Assembly: GCF_000986785.1 (NCBI RefSeq)
Contig: NZ_LAYY01000009.1
Location: 1-64,000, forward strand
From: Mesobacillus campisalis
GTDB taxonomy: Bacteria > Bacillota > Bacilli > Bacillales > Cytobacillaceae
Direction: 5' to 3'
Length of the DNA stretch: 64,000 bases
This document shows, one piece after another, positions 42,160 to 50,900 of the stretch (positions are counted from its first letter, which is position 1; the number at the start of each line of letters is the position of its first letter). A program made the position numbers and the translations under genes. The notes under the pieces are model-generated. The model saw only the letters and a list, made by a program, of their open reading frames with translations, did not search any database and was not told the origin of the DNA.

Positions 42160-42269
42160 AATAACACCGTCCTATAACAATATGCTAACTGTCCTATTCT
42201 ATACTCACTAGCATATTTCGTATACCTTTTTGTTTGGCTTATCAACTATGGTTCACCGAGTAAATGTTA

Positions 42270-42303
42270 AAAAGCAGCGTGGAATTTCCTTCCGCGTTGC
42301 TTT
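42270..42303 (-). terminator. Terminator of the cad/cop operon
   Basis: AAAGCAGCGTGGAA / TTCCgCGTTGCTTT stem; on the minus strand TTTTT follows. Closely resembles the terminator at 37438. Confidence 0.8.
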
Positions 42304-42409
42304 CTTTATTGATTACGTGATAAACAGGAGAATTGGATTCGAACACGGCGACTAAATAAACTGATGTTGATATCGCATCCAGCTCCTCTAATTTAACAGT
42401 TCCTCCTTT

Positions 42410-43480
42410 TTATAAAAAGAGGCGATTTAGCCCGAAGTACAAGCTGACAATAAAAAGGAGGCTGAATAAAAGGGAAAGTTCAATGGAAGGATTCTTCCGT
42501 ATTGAGAAAAACAACATTCCGAGAAATCCAAGCGCTATCAGCAGCAAACTAACACCTTCCAACATGTTCCCCGTTGAGATGGACAACTGAACTGGTGACG
42601 AAATTTCCTCCCCGGCAAGGTACTCCGCAATAGGGGACGCCCCTTCGGAATCCACCGTAAAGTTAATTTCATGCGGCGGGGAAAGGATTCCTAAAAAAGC
42701 CGTACAGCCAATGACCAAAAAGAAAACCAGGGATTCTGCCTTCAGGATTTTGTTGGGAAAATCTGACCTTTTCCTTGATACATACGCATTTGAGTAGGCA
42801 ATGAGCAAAAGAGGAATGATCACAATATGCTTTAACAAGAGAATTTGACCATAGGACAGCACCCAGGAATTCACATAATCCCTTACATCCACCACCATGG
42901 TCATCGTCCAAAATCCAGTAGACAGGATGACGAGCATACAAGCAGCGGCAAATGGGGAGAACCATTTAACAAATGGCTTCCAGTTCAGCGGATCTTTTGC
43001 GAGCCAAGAAACATGAAGAAGCACCCCCGCCCACAGCATTACAGACAGAAAATGCAGGGAATGAGCCAGCCACCCGCTCCAAAGTGTTAAGGAAGCCACA
43101 TGGCTTGCATACCCAACTGCAAGGACCATGACCAGCAGCAAAAGAGCCTTGAGATACCTGGGCCCGTTCAGCAGGATGGTGACCATCATAAACAAGCAGG
43201 CCCATGAAATCACAAGCCAGGCATTTCCCACCTGGAAATCGGTCAGTACGGAATAGAGAGCTTTAATGGCTCCGACACTTTCATAAAAATACAAAACAAC
43301 TTGCAGGACAGGCCCAAAGGTACTGAAAACCAACCCCAATGCGGACGCCATCAAGACGTTTTTTGATAGTTGGACAGATGGTTTCCTGTCTTCCGGGACG
43401 AATGTCAGGACCACATGCCCGGCTAAAATGGAAAAGAACAAGTATGTAAGCCATTCTGCAAATGCAATGAGTATATTCAT
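42410..43480 (-). CDS. CopD-domain copper membrane protein
   Basis: Polytopic membrane protein (356 aa) with the CopD domain: ASHVASLTLWSGWLAHSLHF, LSVMLWAGVLLHVSWLA and LKHIVIIPLLLIAYSNAY hold conserved His/Met positions thought to pass copper. It follows copC with one base between stop and start, as in YcnJ, where the two are fused. Last gene of the cadC-cadA-methyltransferase-copC operon. Likely copper import or homeostasis; direction not shown by sequence. Confidence 0.85.
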   Translation of the reverse strand: MNILIAFAEWLTYLFFSILAGHVVLTFVPEDRKPSVQLSKNVLMASALGLVFSTFGPVLQVVLYFYESVGAIKALYSVLTDFQVGNAWLVISWACLFMMVTILLNGPRYLKALLLLVMVLAVGYASHVASLTLWSGWLAHSLHFLSVMLWAGVLLHVSWLAKDPLNWKPFVKWFSPFAAACMLVILSTGFWTMTMVVDVRDYVNSWVLSYGQILLLKHIVIIPLLLIAYSNAYVSRKRSDFPNKILKAESLVFFLVIGCTAFLGILSPPHEINFTVDSEGASPIAEYLAGEEISSPVQLSISTGNMLEGVSLLLIALGFLGMLFFSIRKNPSIELSLLFSLLFIVSLYFGLNRLFL

Positions 43481-43481
43481 G

Positions 43482-44012
43482 TTATTTCTTCTTTCTCATA
43501 ATGAGGAAGGAAGCCGCGAGGACGATCGCGAGCCCAATGATCAGGATTGGAAAAAAGGAGTTGCTGTTTTCTTCTTCTTCATCGACCACACTGGGTGCCT
43601 CTTCCTTGTTTTCTGGTGTTTCTGCTGCTTCTTCTGTCTCAAGCCCTACCAATTCTTCCTCGTTTTGAACCTGAAAGTTTATCTTTCCTTCAATGGGATG
43701 GCCATCCTTCCCGACAATTTTCCAGTGAATCACATAAGATCCATTTTTTAAGTCATCTTCAATGTCGGCCTTCATGACATTTCCATTAATGGTGAGGTTA
43801 TGTAAAGGCATTTCTGTATCGTCCACCTGGAAGAGCTGCATGGTGCTGAGCGCTTCTATTTCCGTGTTAAAAGTCAGGACCACTTCCCGAATGGGCTGTG
43901 TGACAGTTTCCCCTTCCGTGGGAAGTGAGGTCTCCAGTCCTGTATGGGCCTTGGCAGGGGCAGCTAGCCCCCATACCAATAGTGCCAATAAAACGACAAC
44001 CATTTTTCTCAT
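43482..44012 (-). CDS. CopC-domain secreted/membrane-tethered copper protein
   Basis: Signal peptide (RKMVVVLLALLVWGLAAPAKA) cleaved before His, so the mature protein begins H-T-G-L. That His is the N-terminal Cu(II) ligand of CopC. The beta-sandwich ends in the hallmark YVIHWKIVGKDGHPIEGKINF with the second His. An acidic linker (EEEAAETPENKEEAPSVVD-like) and a C-terminal helix (FFPILIIGLAIVLAASFLIM) anchor it. Start at 44012 by ribosome spacing. Partner of CopD. Confidence 0.88.
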   Translation of the reverse strand: MRKMVVVLLALLVWGLAAPAKAHTGLETSLPTEGETVTQPIREVVLTFNTEIEALSTMQLFQVDDTEMPLHNLTINGNVMKADIEDDLKNGSYVIHWKIVGKDGHPIEGKINFQVQNEEELVGLETEEAAETPENKEEAPSVVDEEEENSNSFFPILIIGLAIVLAASFLIMRKKK

Positions 44013-44024
44013 TTCAAACATCCT

Positions 44025-44642
44025 TTACTTTTTTATTAACGTGATCTTGCGGTACATTCCATTAAAGGCAAGTTCCCGGTCTTCTTTCAATATAACATCC
44101 TCTTTATGCTTCCGTGAGAGGGATTCGAACGAAATTCCGATGTCCGTTCCAAGCACCCTGATTATGGGGCGAAGGATCTTCTTAAGGAATGACAGTTCCT
44201 TATGTTCCGGAGCGAATTTATCAAAGACCAGGATGGTTCCACCTCTCTTTGCGACCCTTGCCATCTCGCTGAAGGCCTTCTCGCCATACGGGACAACCGT
44301 AAGGATGAGACTCCCCATCACATAATCAAAAGTCTCGGACTCGAAATACAGATGCTGCGCGTCCATCTGCAAAAACTTGATCTGGGAGTGAGGAAACTTC
44401 TTCCTCGCCTGATCCAGCATTTCCTCCGAGTAGTCAATGGCCGTGATGTCCAGTTTATCACGAGGGATCTGTTCCAGGTCGGCCCCTGTTCCAACACCGA
44501 CAAACAACACCTGGTCCCCCTCATTGAAACTCACATCCTGAAACAGGCTTTGCCTCGCCTTGAGGAATGGTCCCGCGTTGAAAAAACGGTCATACAAAGG
44601 TGCCCATATTTTATAGATGATTCTATTCCAGGTATTATTCAT
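44025..44642 (-). CDS. Class I SAM-dependent methyltransferase
   Basis: Rossmann methyltransferase (205 aa) starting MNNTWNRIIYKIWAPLYDRF. SAM-binding motif I is VLFVGVGTGADLEQ. Others are DITAIDYSEEMLDQA, LQMDAQHLYFESETFDYVMG and LRVAKRGGT-type loop ARVAKRGGTILVFDKF. The head resembles PmtA-like phospholipid or UbiE-type enzymes. The ATG at 44642 follows GGGGGAG. It sits between cadA and copC in a metal operon, an unusual position; substrate unknown (a lipid or metalloid are possibilities). Confidence 0.85.
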   Translation of the reverse strand: MNNTWNRIIYKIWAPLYDRFFNAGPFLKARQSLFQDVSFNEGDQVLFVGVGTGADLEQIPRDKLDITAIDYSEEMLDQARKKFPHSQIKFLQMDAQHLYFESETFDYVMGSLILTVVPYGEKAFSEMARVAKRGGTILVFDKFAPEHKELSFLKKILRPIIRVLGTDIGISFESLSRKHKEDVILKEDRELAFNGMYRKITLIKK

Positions 44643-44663
44643 CCCCGCACTCCCCCGCTTAGG

Positions 44664-44690
44664 AAAAGCTTCCCAAATCGGGAAGCTTAC
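44664..44690 (-). terminator. Hairpin at the cadA / methyltransferase junction
   Basis: AAGCTTCCC / GGGAAGCTT stem (44666-44674, 44680-44688) overlapping the cadA stop; followed by four T on the minus strand. Possibly partial termination between operon halves. Confidence 0.5.
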
Positions 44691-46819
44691 TTTTTTACTC
44701 TTAACAATCTTAATCCGTTCAAGGTCACAATGAGCGTTGCCCCCATGTCGGCGAATATCGCGATCCAGAGGGTGAGCCACCCGGGGATGACGAGAAGCAA
44801 AGCGAGCAGTTTTACACCCAAAGAGAACGTGATGTTTTGCTTGATGATGGCAAGTGCCTTCCGGCTCAGACTGACGGTGAACGGAAGCTTCTTGAGGTCA
44901 TCCCCCATCAGTGCGATATCTGCTGTCTCAAGCGCCGTATCGGTCCCCGCTCCGCCCATGGCCACTCCGACGGTCGCCGCCGCGAGTGCCGGGGCATCGT
45001 TGATTCCGTCCCCCACCATGGCGACATGGCCATACTCGTCACGAAGGTTTTTGATGAACTGGAGCTTATCCTCGGGAAGGAGTTCGGCCCGGACATCGGT
45101 GACACCAACCTCGCTTCCGACCGCTTTGGCGGTTCCCTCATTGTCTCCTGTCAGCATGATGGTCTTTTGGATTCCAAGGTCATGGAGTTTTTGAATGACA
45201 TCCTTGCTGCTTTCCCTTACCTCATCCGCAACCGCAACAAGTGACATAACCTCTTGATTGGTTCCGGCAACCATCACAGTTTTACCTTGTGATTGAAGCT
45301 TCTTGACCTGGTCCTGAACGTCATTTGGAACTCCATCTGTCAAAACTTCCTCGAACAGTTTCGGACTGCCGATATAATACATGGTACCGTTAATTTGCCC
45401 TTTGATTCCTTTGCCAGTGATCGAAGAGAATTCCTCGACGGGGATTTCCCTATAAGGAAGGTTCTCTCCCTCAGCCCTCTTCATAATGGCGGAAGCGAGA
45501 GGATGCTGGGAACGGTACTCCAGTGCCGCAATGGCTGAAAACAGGTCGTTTTCACTCTCTTTGTTCAGCACAACATAATCCGTTACCGCCGGAATCCCTT
45601 TTGTCAAGGTACCTGTCTTGTCAAAGGCGACCGCTTTCAGGGCGCCTGTTTGTTCGAGGTAGATGCCGCCTTTTATAAGGACGCCGTTCCTTGCAGCATT
45701 ACCAATCGCGGTCACAATGGCAACCGGAGTCGAGATCACGAGGGCGCACGGGCATCCGACGACGAGCACCGCGAGTCCCTGATAAACCCATTCGCTCCAG
45801 TCCGCCCCAAACAATAGCGGCGGGATGATGGCGACAAGAGCCGCTACCACGATGATGGCGGGCGTATAATATTTGGCAAACCGGTCGACAAAAGCCTGGG
45901 ACGGCGCTCGCTCTGCCTGGGCTTCCTCCACAAGGTGGATGATCCGGGCGATGGTGGTGTCGTCCACCCGCTTTGTGACTTTCACTTCGAGCAGCCCTTC
46001 GGCATTCAACGTGCCAGCGAACACATCATCGCCCGCCGTTTTCTCCACTGGAACGGACTCCCCGGTGATGGCCGCCTGGTTCACGGCGGAGAGGCCCTTC
46101 ACAACGACCCCGTCCATGGCAATCTTTCCGCTTGGCTTGACAATCATGATGTCCCCGAGTTCGATATCGTCCACATGGATCATTCTCTCCTGACCGTTTC
46201 GGCGGACCAAGGCTTCTTTCGGAGCGATATCCATTAAGGACCTGATAGAGGCCCTGGCTTTATCCATGGAATACCTCTCAAGTGCCTCCGAGATGGCAAA
46301 CAGGATGACCACAACTGCCCCCTCGCTCCATTCTCCGATAATGGCAGCGCCAATGATCGCAATGGTCATGAGGGTTCTCATGTCAAACTCAAGGCAGAAC
46401 AAGTTCTTAATTCCTGTTTTAAAAAGGGAATACCCTCCAATGACAATCGAGGCAAGGAAAGCGGCGATGGTGGCGCTGTGCTCCTCCCCGTTGATGAATA
46501 CAGATAGATACCCCATTAAGACAAGGAGCAAGGAAGCCAGAACGTTCCCATACTCTTTCCAGAATGGTTCTTTCTTTTGTGGCTCTACTTCCCCTTTTTC
46601 GGGGTAGATTTTCAGATTTTCAAACGAGCCCGCTTTTTCGAGCTCCTCAATCGTTGTCTCTCCGTACACCGTGACTTTTGAAGCACCAAAGTTAACATTC
46701 GCATCCAAAACACCATCCAGGTGTTTCACGTTCTTTTCGAACTTTGTGGCACAGCCAGCTCAGGAGAATCCCTGAATTCGGTACACATGTTTTTCTGCTT
46801 GTTGACCATTTTCAGCCAT
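44687..46819 (-). CDS. cadA: Cadmium/zinc P1B-type ATPase, with in-frame UGA at codon 20
   Basis: Heavy-metal-translocating ATPase. The core is complete: [11 protein letters not shown] actuator loop, CPC (about 356-358), phosphorylation site DKTGTLTKG (~Asp400), [12 protein letters not shown] and [13 protein letters not shown]. The frame begins at an ATG at 46819 behind AAAGGAGGTGA, overlapping cadC. It reads YRIQGFS, UGA (46762-46760), [17 protein letters not shown]. The UGA replaces the first Cys of the N-terminal metal-binding CxxC. Read-through gives 710 aa; restart at the GTG at 46729 gives 680 aa without this site. Confidence 0.85.
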
Positions 46820-47180
46820 GGACGCTCACCTCCTTTTGATGTTGAAAAGCCATTTTGATTAGTTGTTTAACATGTTCATCGACAAGGGAATAATAGACGA
46901 GTTTGCCTTCCTTTCGGTACTTTGCGATTCCCTGCTTGTTCAATAGACGCAGGTGGTGGGAAACCGCAGCCGTTGAGGCTCCGACGATATTGCCTACATC
47001 ACATACGCATAATTCTTCCTCAAGGTAGAGGGAGTAGGCGATTTTAATCCTTGTCTCATCAGAAAGGGCTTTAAAAATTTTGGCCACTTCGAGCGTATTC
47101 TGTTCTTTGAGCTCGTTTTTTACCCGGTCCACCTTGGGCTGGTCGATACAGGTGACCTGACAGACATCCTGCTCCGGCAT
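46812..47180 (-). CDS. cadC: Cadmium-responsive ArsR-family repressor
   Basis: ArsR/SmtB repressor of exactly the CadC length (122 aa). Metal-sensing Cys are in place: DVCQVTC near the N-terminus and ELCVCDV in the recognition helix region. HTH follows (VGASTAAVSHHLRLLNKQGI). It leaves DNA when Cd, Pb or Zn binds. The ATG at 47180 is preferred over an upstream GTG/ATG because it matches CadC. Its stop overlaps the cadA start by eight bases, and two operator palindromes precede it. Confidence 0.92.
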   Translation of the reverse strand: MPEQDVCQVTCIDQPKVDRVKNELKEQNTLEVAKIFKALSDETRIKIAYSLYLEEELCVCDVGNIVGASTAAVSHHLRLLNKQGIAKYRKEGKLVYYSLVDEHVKQLIKMAFQHQKEVSVHG

Positions 47181-47195
47181 ATGAACACATCCTTT

Positions 47196-47247
47196 ATTCA
47201 AAAGTTCGTTTGAATTTATATTATTCAAAACAACTTTTGAATGTCAA
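47196..47247 (-). promoter_or_regulatory. cad promoter with two CadC operators
   Basis: ATTCAAA-N6-TTTGAAT at 47196-47215 and again at 47223-47242, 27 bp apart. TTGACA is the complement of 47242-47247. These match the known cad operator pattern. Confidence 0.85.
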
Positions 47248-47384
47248 CGAATGGGACTGAAATTTTCTAATTATTTTTCATACAAATGGTGACTTTTTTT
47301 GTAAGGTCTCTTCTTGCATCAGGCTATCTATCATATTTCCTACATGTTTCGGGGCTTGTCCCCTGCTGGAACACCAAGGCTGAT

Positions 47385-48020
47385 TGTCAGTACCCCTTTT
47401 TCTCTTTTTTATGCTGATTTCGGGTACTGACACCACCTGTCAGTGCCTTTTTTCTCTCATTCTGCCTATTTTGGGTATGAGGCAGCCTGTCAGTGCCCTT
47501 TTTTCTCTCATTCTGCTGATTTTGGGTCCTGATAACCACTGTCAGTACCTCTTTTTCTCTCTTTAAGCTGATTTCGGGTACTGAGGCTGCCTGTCAGTGC
47601 CCTTTTTTCTCTCATTCTGCTGATTTTGGGTCCTGATAACCACTGTCAGTACCTCTTTTTCTCTCTTTAAGCTGATTTCGGGTACTGAGGCTGCCTGTCA
47701 GTACCCTTTTTTCTCTAATTCTGCTGATTTCGGGTGCTGATAACCACTGTCAGTACCTCTTTTTCTCTCTTTAAGCTGATTTCGGGTACTGAGGCTGCCT
47801 GTCAGTACCCTTTTTTCTCTCATTCTGCTGATTTTGGGTCCTGATAACCACTGTCAGTACCTCTTTTTCTCTCTTTAAGCTGATTTCGGGTACTGAGGCT
47901 GCCTGTCAGTACCCTTTTTTCTCTCATTCCGCTGATTTCAGGTACTGGGGCCGCCTCTCAGTACCTCTTTTTCTCTCATTCTGCCGATTTGGGGTATTGA
48001 GGCCGCCTGTCAGTGCAAAC
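47385..48020 (+). repeat. 52-bp tandem array of hairpin+T-run units (about 13)
   Basis: TGTCAG starts at 47385, 47438, 47488, 47540, 47592, 47644, 47696, 47748, 47800, 47852, 47904, 47956 (TCTCAG) and 48008, i.e. almost exact 52-bp steps. Each junction pairs GGTACTGA with TCAGTACC and is followed by CTTTTTTCT. Two unit types (loops GGCTGCC and TAACCAC) alternate, giving a 104-bp higher-order period. Confidence 0.92.
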
Positions 48021-48202
48021 TTGATTATTCATTCTATTTTTCTCCTAAAATGTGTGAATATACCAGTCTCCTTATCCAGTCTTGTCCGCTTTGAAGGAAT
48101 ATATTATTACAAGAAGAATTATCCAGATTACGAGCAAAATGATGAGGAATATCGTTCAGAGGCACATGATTATGAAGGTGGAACCCCTGGAAGGGTATCA
48201 AC

Positions 48203-48589
48203 ATGCCAAAGCTAGCGGATATTATTGGTGGAATGGTGATTACCTCTTCCCCAATATGTGTAGTACAGCGCCTTAGAAATATTCCTGCCAGTATATTAGG
48301 ACGTCGCAACCGTTCCCCTCTTGCTCTGCCTTTTACTCTTTCCTTCGAAGACAATAAAGGAGGGCGTACTCTAAACCTTGGCGAGACAGTTATACTACAG
48401 AAAGAAATTAATCCATTTATGTCTGCATTGAGAAAAAGGGAGCTTATCGTAACAGCTGTTCACAACCATTGGCTTTTTGACGAACCCCGTTTAATGTATA
48501 TGCATTGGGAAAATGTTGGCGATCCTTTCGATTTCGCCCAAAAGAGACTTGACGCTGCAAGGGAAGCAGGGCTTTTTAAGCATAGGTAA
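48203..48589 (+). CDS. DUF1259 family protein (128 aa)
   Basis: DUF1259 (LppY/LpqO-type) domain: CVVQRLRNIPASILGRRNRS, SFEDNKGGRTLNLGETVILQ and the His-rich end VTAVHNHWLFDEPRLMYMHW. These proteins are small and of unknown function, with a His cluster that may bind metal. The ATG at 48203 follows GGAAGGG; the beginning may be slightly short for the family. In the gap upstream, another frame reads YYYKKNYPDYEQNDEEYRSE, perhaps an eroded neighbour. Confidence 0.75.
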   Translation: MPKLADIIGGMVITSSPICVVQRLRNIPASILGRRNRSPLALPFTLSFEDNKGGRTLNLGETVILQKEINPFMSALRKRELIVTAVHNHWLFDEPRLMYMHWENVGDPFDFAQKRLDAAREAGLFKHR

Positions 48590-48787
48590 AACAAAGGGAC
48601 GGTTATTATGCAGCTTTGAACAGCATAACCATCCCTTTTTCCTACTTAACCACGCGATGATTTTAATGCCGCTTTTCAATACATGAGCCGATAATACAAA
48701 AATAGGCGGTTGCACCCCGTTATAAGTCTATACGCTTACTCAGGATGAGAATAGATTATGATTAAGCAGATGAAGGGAGGGACAAAA

Positions 48788-49120
48788 ATGAGCAGAAGAA
48801 GATTTGACCGTGATGGCAACCAAAGTTTCTTTAGGGGAACGGCCAGAGATAGAAGAAATTCTGAAAGAACCAATGTAGAGGTGGATACTGACATCGACTT
48901 TGAAAATGATGTGGATAATAGGGTAGATGCGGATGCAGATGCCGAAGTCAGAAACACTGATAAAAACGTCAATATTGCTAGGGCCAGACTATTCAATTCC
49001 GGAAACTCCCGTGTGGATATCCGTCTAAATAGTAGAAGCAACGCGCGCGTCAGGGCTGATCAGGATCAGGACAATGATCAAGACCAGAATACGGATGTGG
49101 ATGTTGACGTGGACTTTTAA
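48788..49120 (+). CDS. Asp-rich low-complexity protein A (110 aa)
   Basis: Head SRRRFDRDGNQSFFRG, then a long alternating Asp/hydrophobic tract (VEVDTDIDFENDVDNRVDAD, RNTDKNVNI) and a tail of D/Q repeats ending DVDVDVDF. Alternation at every second residue suggests beta-strand or solenoid stacking with one acidic face, perhaps binding cations. The paralog at 49681 is ~80% identical by eye. ATG at 48788 after GGAGGG. Secretion signal absent; a spore or surface role is only a guess. Confidence 0.75.
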   Translation: MSRRRFDRDGNQSFFRGTARDRRNSERTNVEVDTDIDFENDVDNRVDADADAEVRNTDKNVNIARARLFNSGNSRVDIRLNSRSNARVRADQDQDNDQDQNTDVDVDVDF

Positions 49121-49170
49121 GTAGTAAGGGTGGGATATTTTATATTCCACCCTCAACAAAGGGGGGACTT

Positions 49171-49509
49171 ATGGTGAAAAAAGATCGAGGACCCTTCGAG
49201 GATCGATTAAGGGCTTCTGGATTTACGAAAAGCCGAAATAAGCTGCAAAATGCGAGTGAAAATATAAACTCCATCGGAAATAGCGGCAATTCTGATATAG
49301 ATTTGAATGTGGAAGTCAAGGTGGATACGACAGCTATAGGGTTTGCAGTCTTATGTACACTCCTCGCTACAGGTCAAATGAATGAATTGCAATTCCAGGA
49401 AGCTGTTCGAAAAATGGAAGAATTAACACAGGAAAAAATCGGCCATTTTTATGGTAAGGGCCTAAACGATTCTTCCAGTGTTAGACTATTCAAGCGAGAA
49501 GGCCATTAG
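49171..49509 (+). CDS. Hypothetical protein between the Asp-rich paralogs (112 aa)
   Basis: Basic head (MVKKDRGPFEDRLRASGFTK), a short alternating DIDLNVEVKVDTT segment echoing its neighbours, a hydrophobic stretch (AIGFAVLCTLLATGQ), and a helical charged tail (FQEAVRKMEELTQEKIG). It is 50 bp behind Asp-rich gene A with a GGGGGG-type ribosome site, so co-transcription is likely. A terminator follows. Family unknown. Confidence 0.7.
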   Translation: MVKKDRGPFEDRLRASGFTKSRNKLQNASENINSIGNSGNSDIDLNVEVKVDTTAIGFAVLCTLLATGQMNELQFQEAVRKMEELTQEKIGHFYGKGLNDSSSVRLFKREGH

Positions 49510-49538
49510 AGCAGATGGACTCACACAGCTGCTCTTTT
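49508..49538 (+). terminator. Intrinsic terminator
   Basis: AGAGCAG / CTGCTCT stem (49508-49514, 49529-49535) with a T-run; it overlaps the stop of the 49171 gene. Confidence 0.7.
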
Positions 49539-49680
49539 ACATATTTCCCCTATCAATCAATTGCTCTCCCAAAAAGCAGTTTGTTTATGTGGTTAAAAGG
49601 GCTCATGCTTCGGTTATTCGTCCATACACTTTTTCCCGATGAGAATAAAATACTACTACGAGCTGAAAGGAGAGAAGTTA

Positions 49681-50010
49681 ATGAGTAGAAGAAAATTTGA
49701 TCGTCACGGCAACCAATGTTTCTTTAGGGGAACTGCCGGAAACAGAAATTCCGGAAGAACAGATGTGGATGTCGACACAGACATCGACGTGGAAAATGAT
49801 GTGGAAAATAGGGTTGATGTGGATGCGGACGCGGAAGTTCGAAATACGGATAAAAACGTAAATATTGCTAAAGCCAGATTATCCAATTCTGGAAACTCCC
49901 GTGTCGATGTTCGTCTAAATAGCAGAAGTAACGCACGTGTCAGGGCTGATCAGGATCAAGACAATGATCAAGACCAGGATACGGATGTGGATGTGGACGT
50001 GGACTTTTAA
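49681..50010 (+). CDS. Asp-rich low-complexity protein B (109 aa)
   Basis: Paralog of the protein at 48788 with the same three parts: SRRKFDRHGNQCFFRG head, VDVDTDIDVENDVENRVDVD tract, and RADQDQDNDQDQDTDVDVDV tail. Differences are mostly conservative (Asn/Asp, Ala/Val), so the alternating pattern is under selection or the duplication is recent. ATG at 49681 behind AAAGGAG. Own strong terminator. Function unknown. Confidence 0.75.
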   Translation: MSRRKFDRHGNQCFFRGTAGNRNSGRTDVDVDTDIDVENDVENRVDVDADAEVRNTDKNVNIAKARLSNSGNSRVDVRLNSRSNARVRADQDQDNDQDQDTDVDVDVDF

Positions 50011-50062
50011 GTAGAATAGGTGACACTTATTCTCCGGATAGTATTACAAATCTCTTAGCAAC

Positions 50063-50097
50063 AAAAAGCGTGCAGAAAATAATTTTGCACGCTTTTT
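50063..50097 (+). terminator. Intrinsic terminator
   Basis: AAAAAGCGTGCA / TGCACGCTTTTT 12-bp stem after Asp-rich gene B. Confidence 0.9.
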
Positions 50098-50165
50098 GAC
50101 TTTTATTTACTAGTAATTAAAAACTACATAAACTTAGGAGCCCCAAAAAATTCGGAGCTGTCTGT

Positions 50166-50240
50166 TTTAACTATACTGCCTCATTACTCAATAAAGATCA
50201 TTCAAAAAACAGCGTTATCTCGGATCAACGCATCCGCCTA
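50166..50240 (-). repeat. Dispersed terminator-like repeat, copy
   Basis: AACTATACTGCCTCATTACTC, A-run, AGCGTTATCT..CGGATCAACGCATCC. Apart from a fragment at 50908, the only copy seen beyond 37 kb. Confidence 0.65.
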
Positions 50241-50273
50241 GTTGAACAACTAAGTAAAATACAACGGTGAATA

Positions 50274-50900
50274 TCAATCAAAATAGACAGGTTCTTGTGG
50301 ATTGTGTAAATGTTTAAATGCTAAACGAATTTGTGATTCTGTATTTCTGGCTGCCGATAAAGGCGGCAGTTCATTTTCTGCAAAGAAGTCCACTGCATCC
50401 GTTTCAACACCTTCCATTGGTGCCCCGCCAATGATTTCACACTGTATAAATATTTTATACACGTGATAAGGGGAAGGTGGATGCGGGTGGCATTTCTTAT
50501 CAAGTACGGCTGTTAACTTTATTGGTTTCACTTCAAAGCCTGATTCTTCTTTCACTTCTTTGACCGCAACTTCATTTGGAGTTAAGCCTATATCTCCCCA
50601 CCCTCCAGGTAACGCCCAACCCCCATCTGTGTTTTCTCTAACCATTAAAATTTTATTTTCCTTAAACACAACCGCTCTAATATCTACCTTTGGTGTTGCA
50701 TAGCCGGTTTCATTTGCAAACAAATCTTTTATTACTGTCCGACTAGCATCCGTATGAAGTGACAACATTTCAACACTAATGTTTCTAATCAATTCAAATC
50801 TTTCCAAGTCGTATACGTCTTTAGAATAAGTAAGCCCTGCTTGTGCAATCGATTGAAGCTGTTTTGCCCATTCCAGCCATTTAGGTTCCAAACTTTTCAC
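50274..50900 (-). CDS. Nudix hydrolase with N-terminal extension
   Basis: Nudix enzyme (208 aa) with the helical N-terminal domain of YjhB-like proteins (WLEWAKQLQSIAQAGLTYSK). The Nudix box reads GGWGDIGLTPNEVAVKEVKE then ESG; the usual Arg of REUxEE is Lys here. Substrates of relatives are nucleoside diphosphates linked to another group, such as ADP-ribose. GTG start with a weak ribosome site. A terminator repeat follows. Confidence 0.85.
   Translation of the reverse strand: MKSLEPKWLEWAKQLQSIAQAGLTYSKDVYDLERFELIRNISVEMLSLHTDASRTVIKDLFANETGYATPKVDIRAVVFKENKILMVRENTDGGWALPGGWGDIGLTPNEVAVKEVKEESGFEVKPIKLTAVLDKKCHPHPPSPYHVYKIFIQCEIIGGAPMEGVETDAVDFFAENELPPLSAARNTESQIRLAFKHLHNPQEPVYFD

Noticed and set aside
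42325-42345. GGATTCGAAC, resembling a tRNA T-loop on the minus strand
   Set aside because: Flanking bases do not form the T-stem or acceptor stem; no cloverleaf can be built.
46735-46762. Short hairpin after the cadA UGA as a SECIS element
   Set aside because: Only a 4-bp stem three bases after the UGA; known bacterial SECIS elements are longer and more distant. Kept only as a possibility in the finding.
47385-48020. Tandem array as a CRISPR
   Set aside because: Units are contiguous near-identical 52-mers without variable spacers, and no cas genes are present.
48034-48215. Frame reading YYYKKNYPDYEQNDEEYRSE
   Set aside because: Looks protein-like but has no start or ribosome site and emerges from the tandem array; too little to call.
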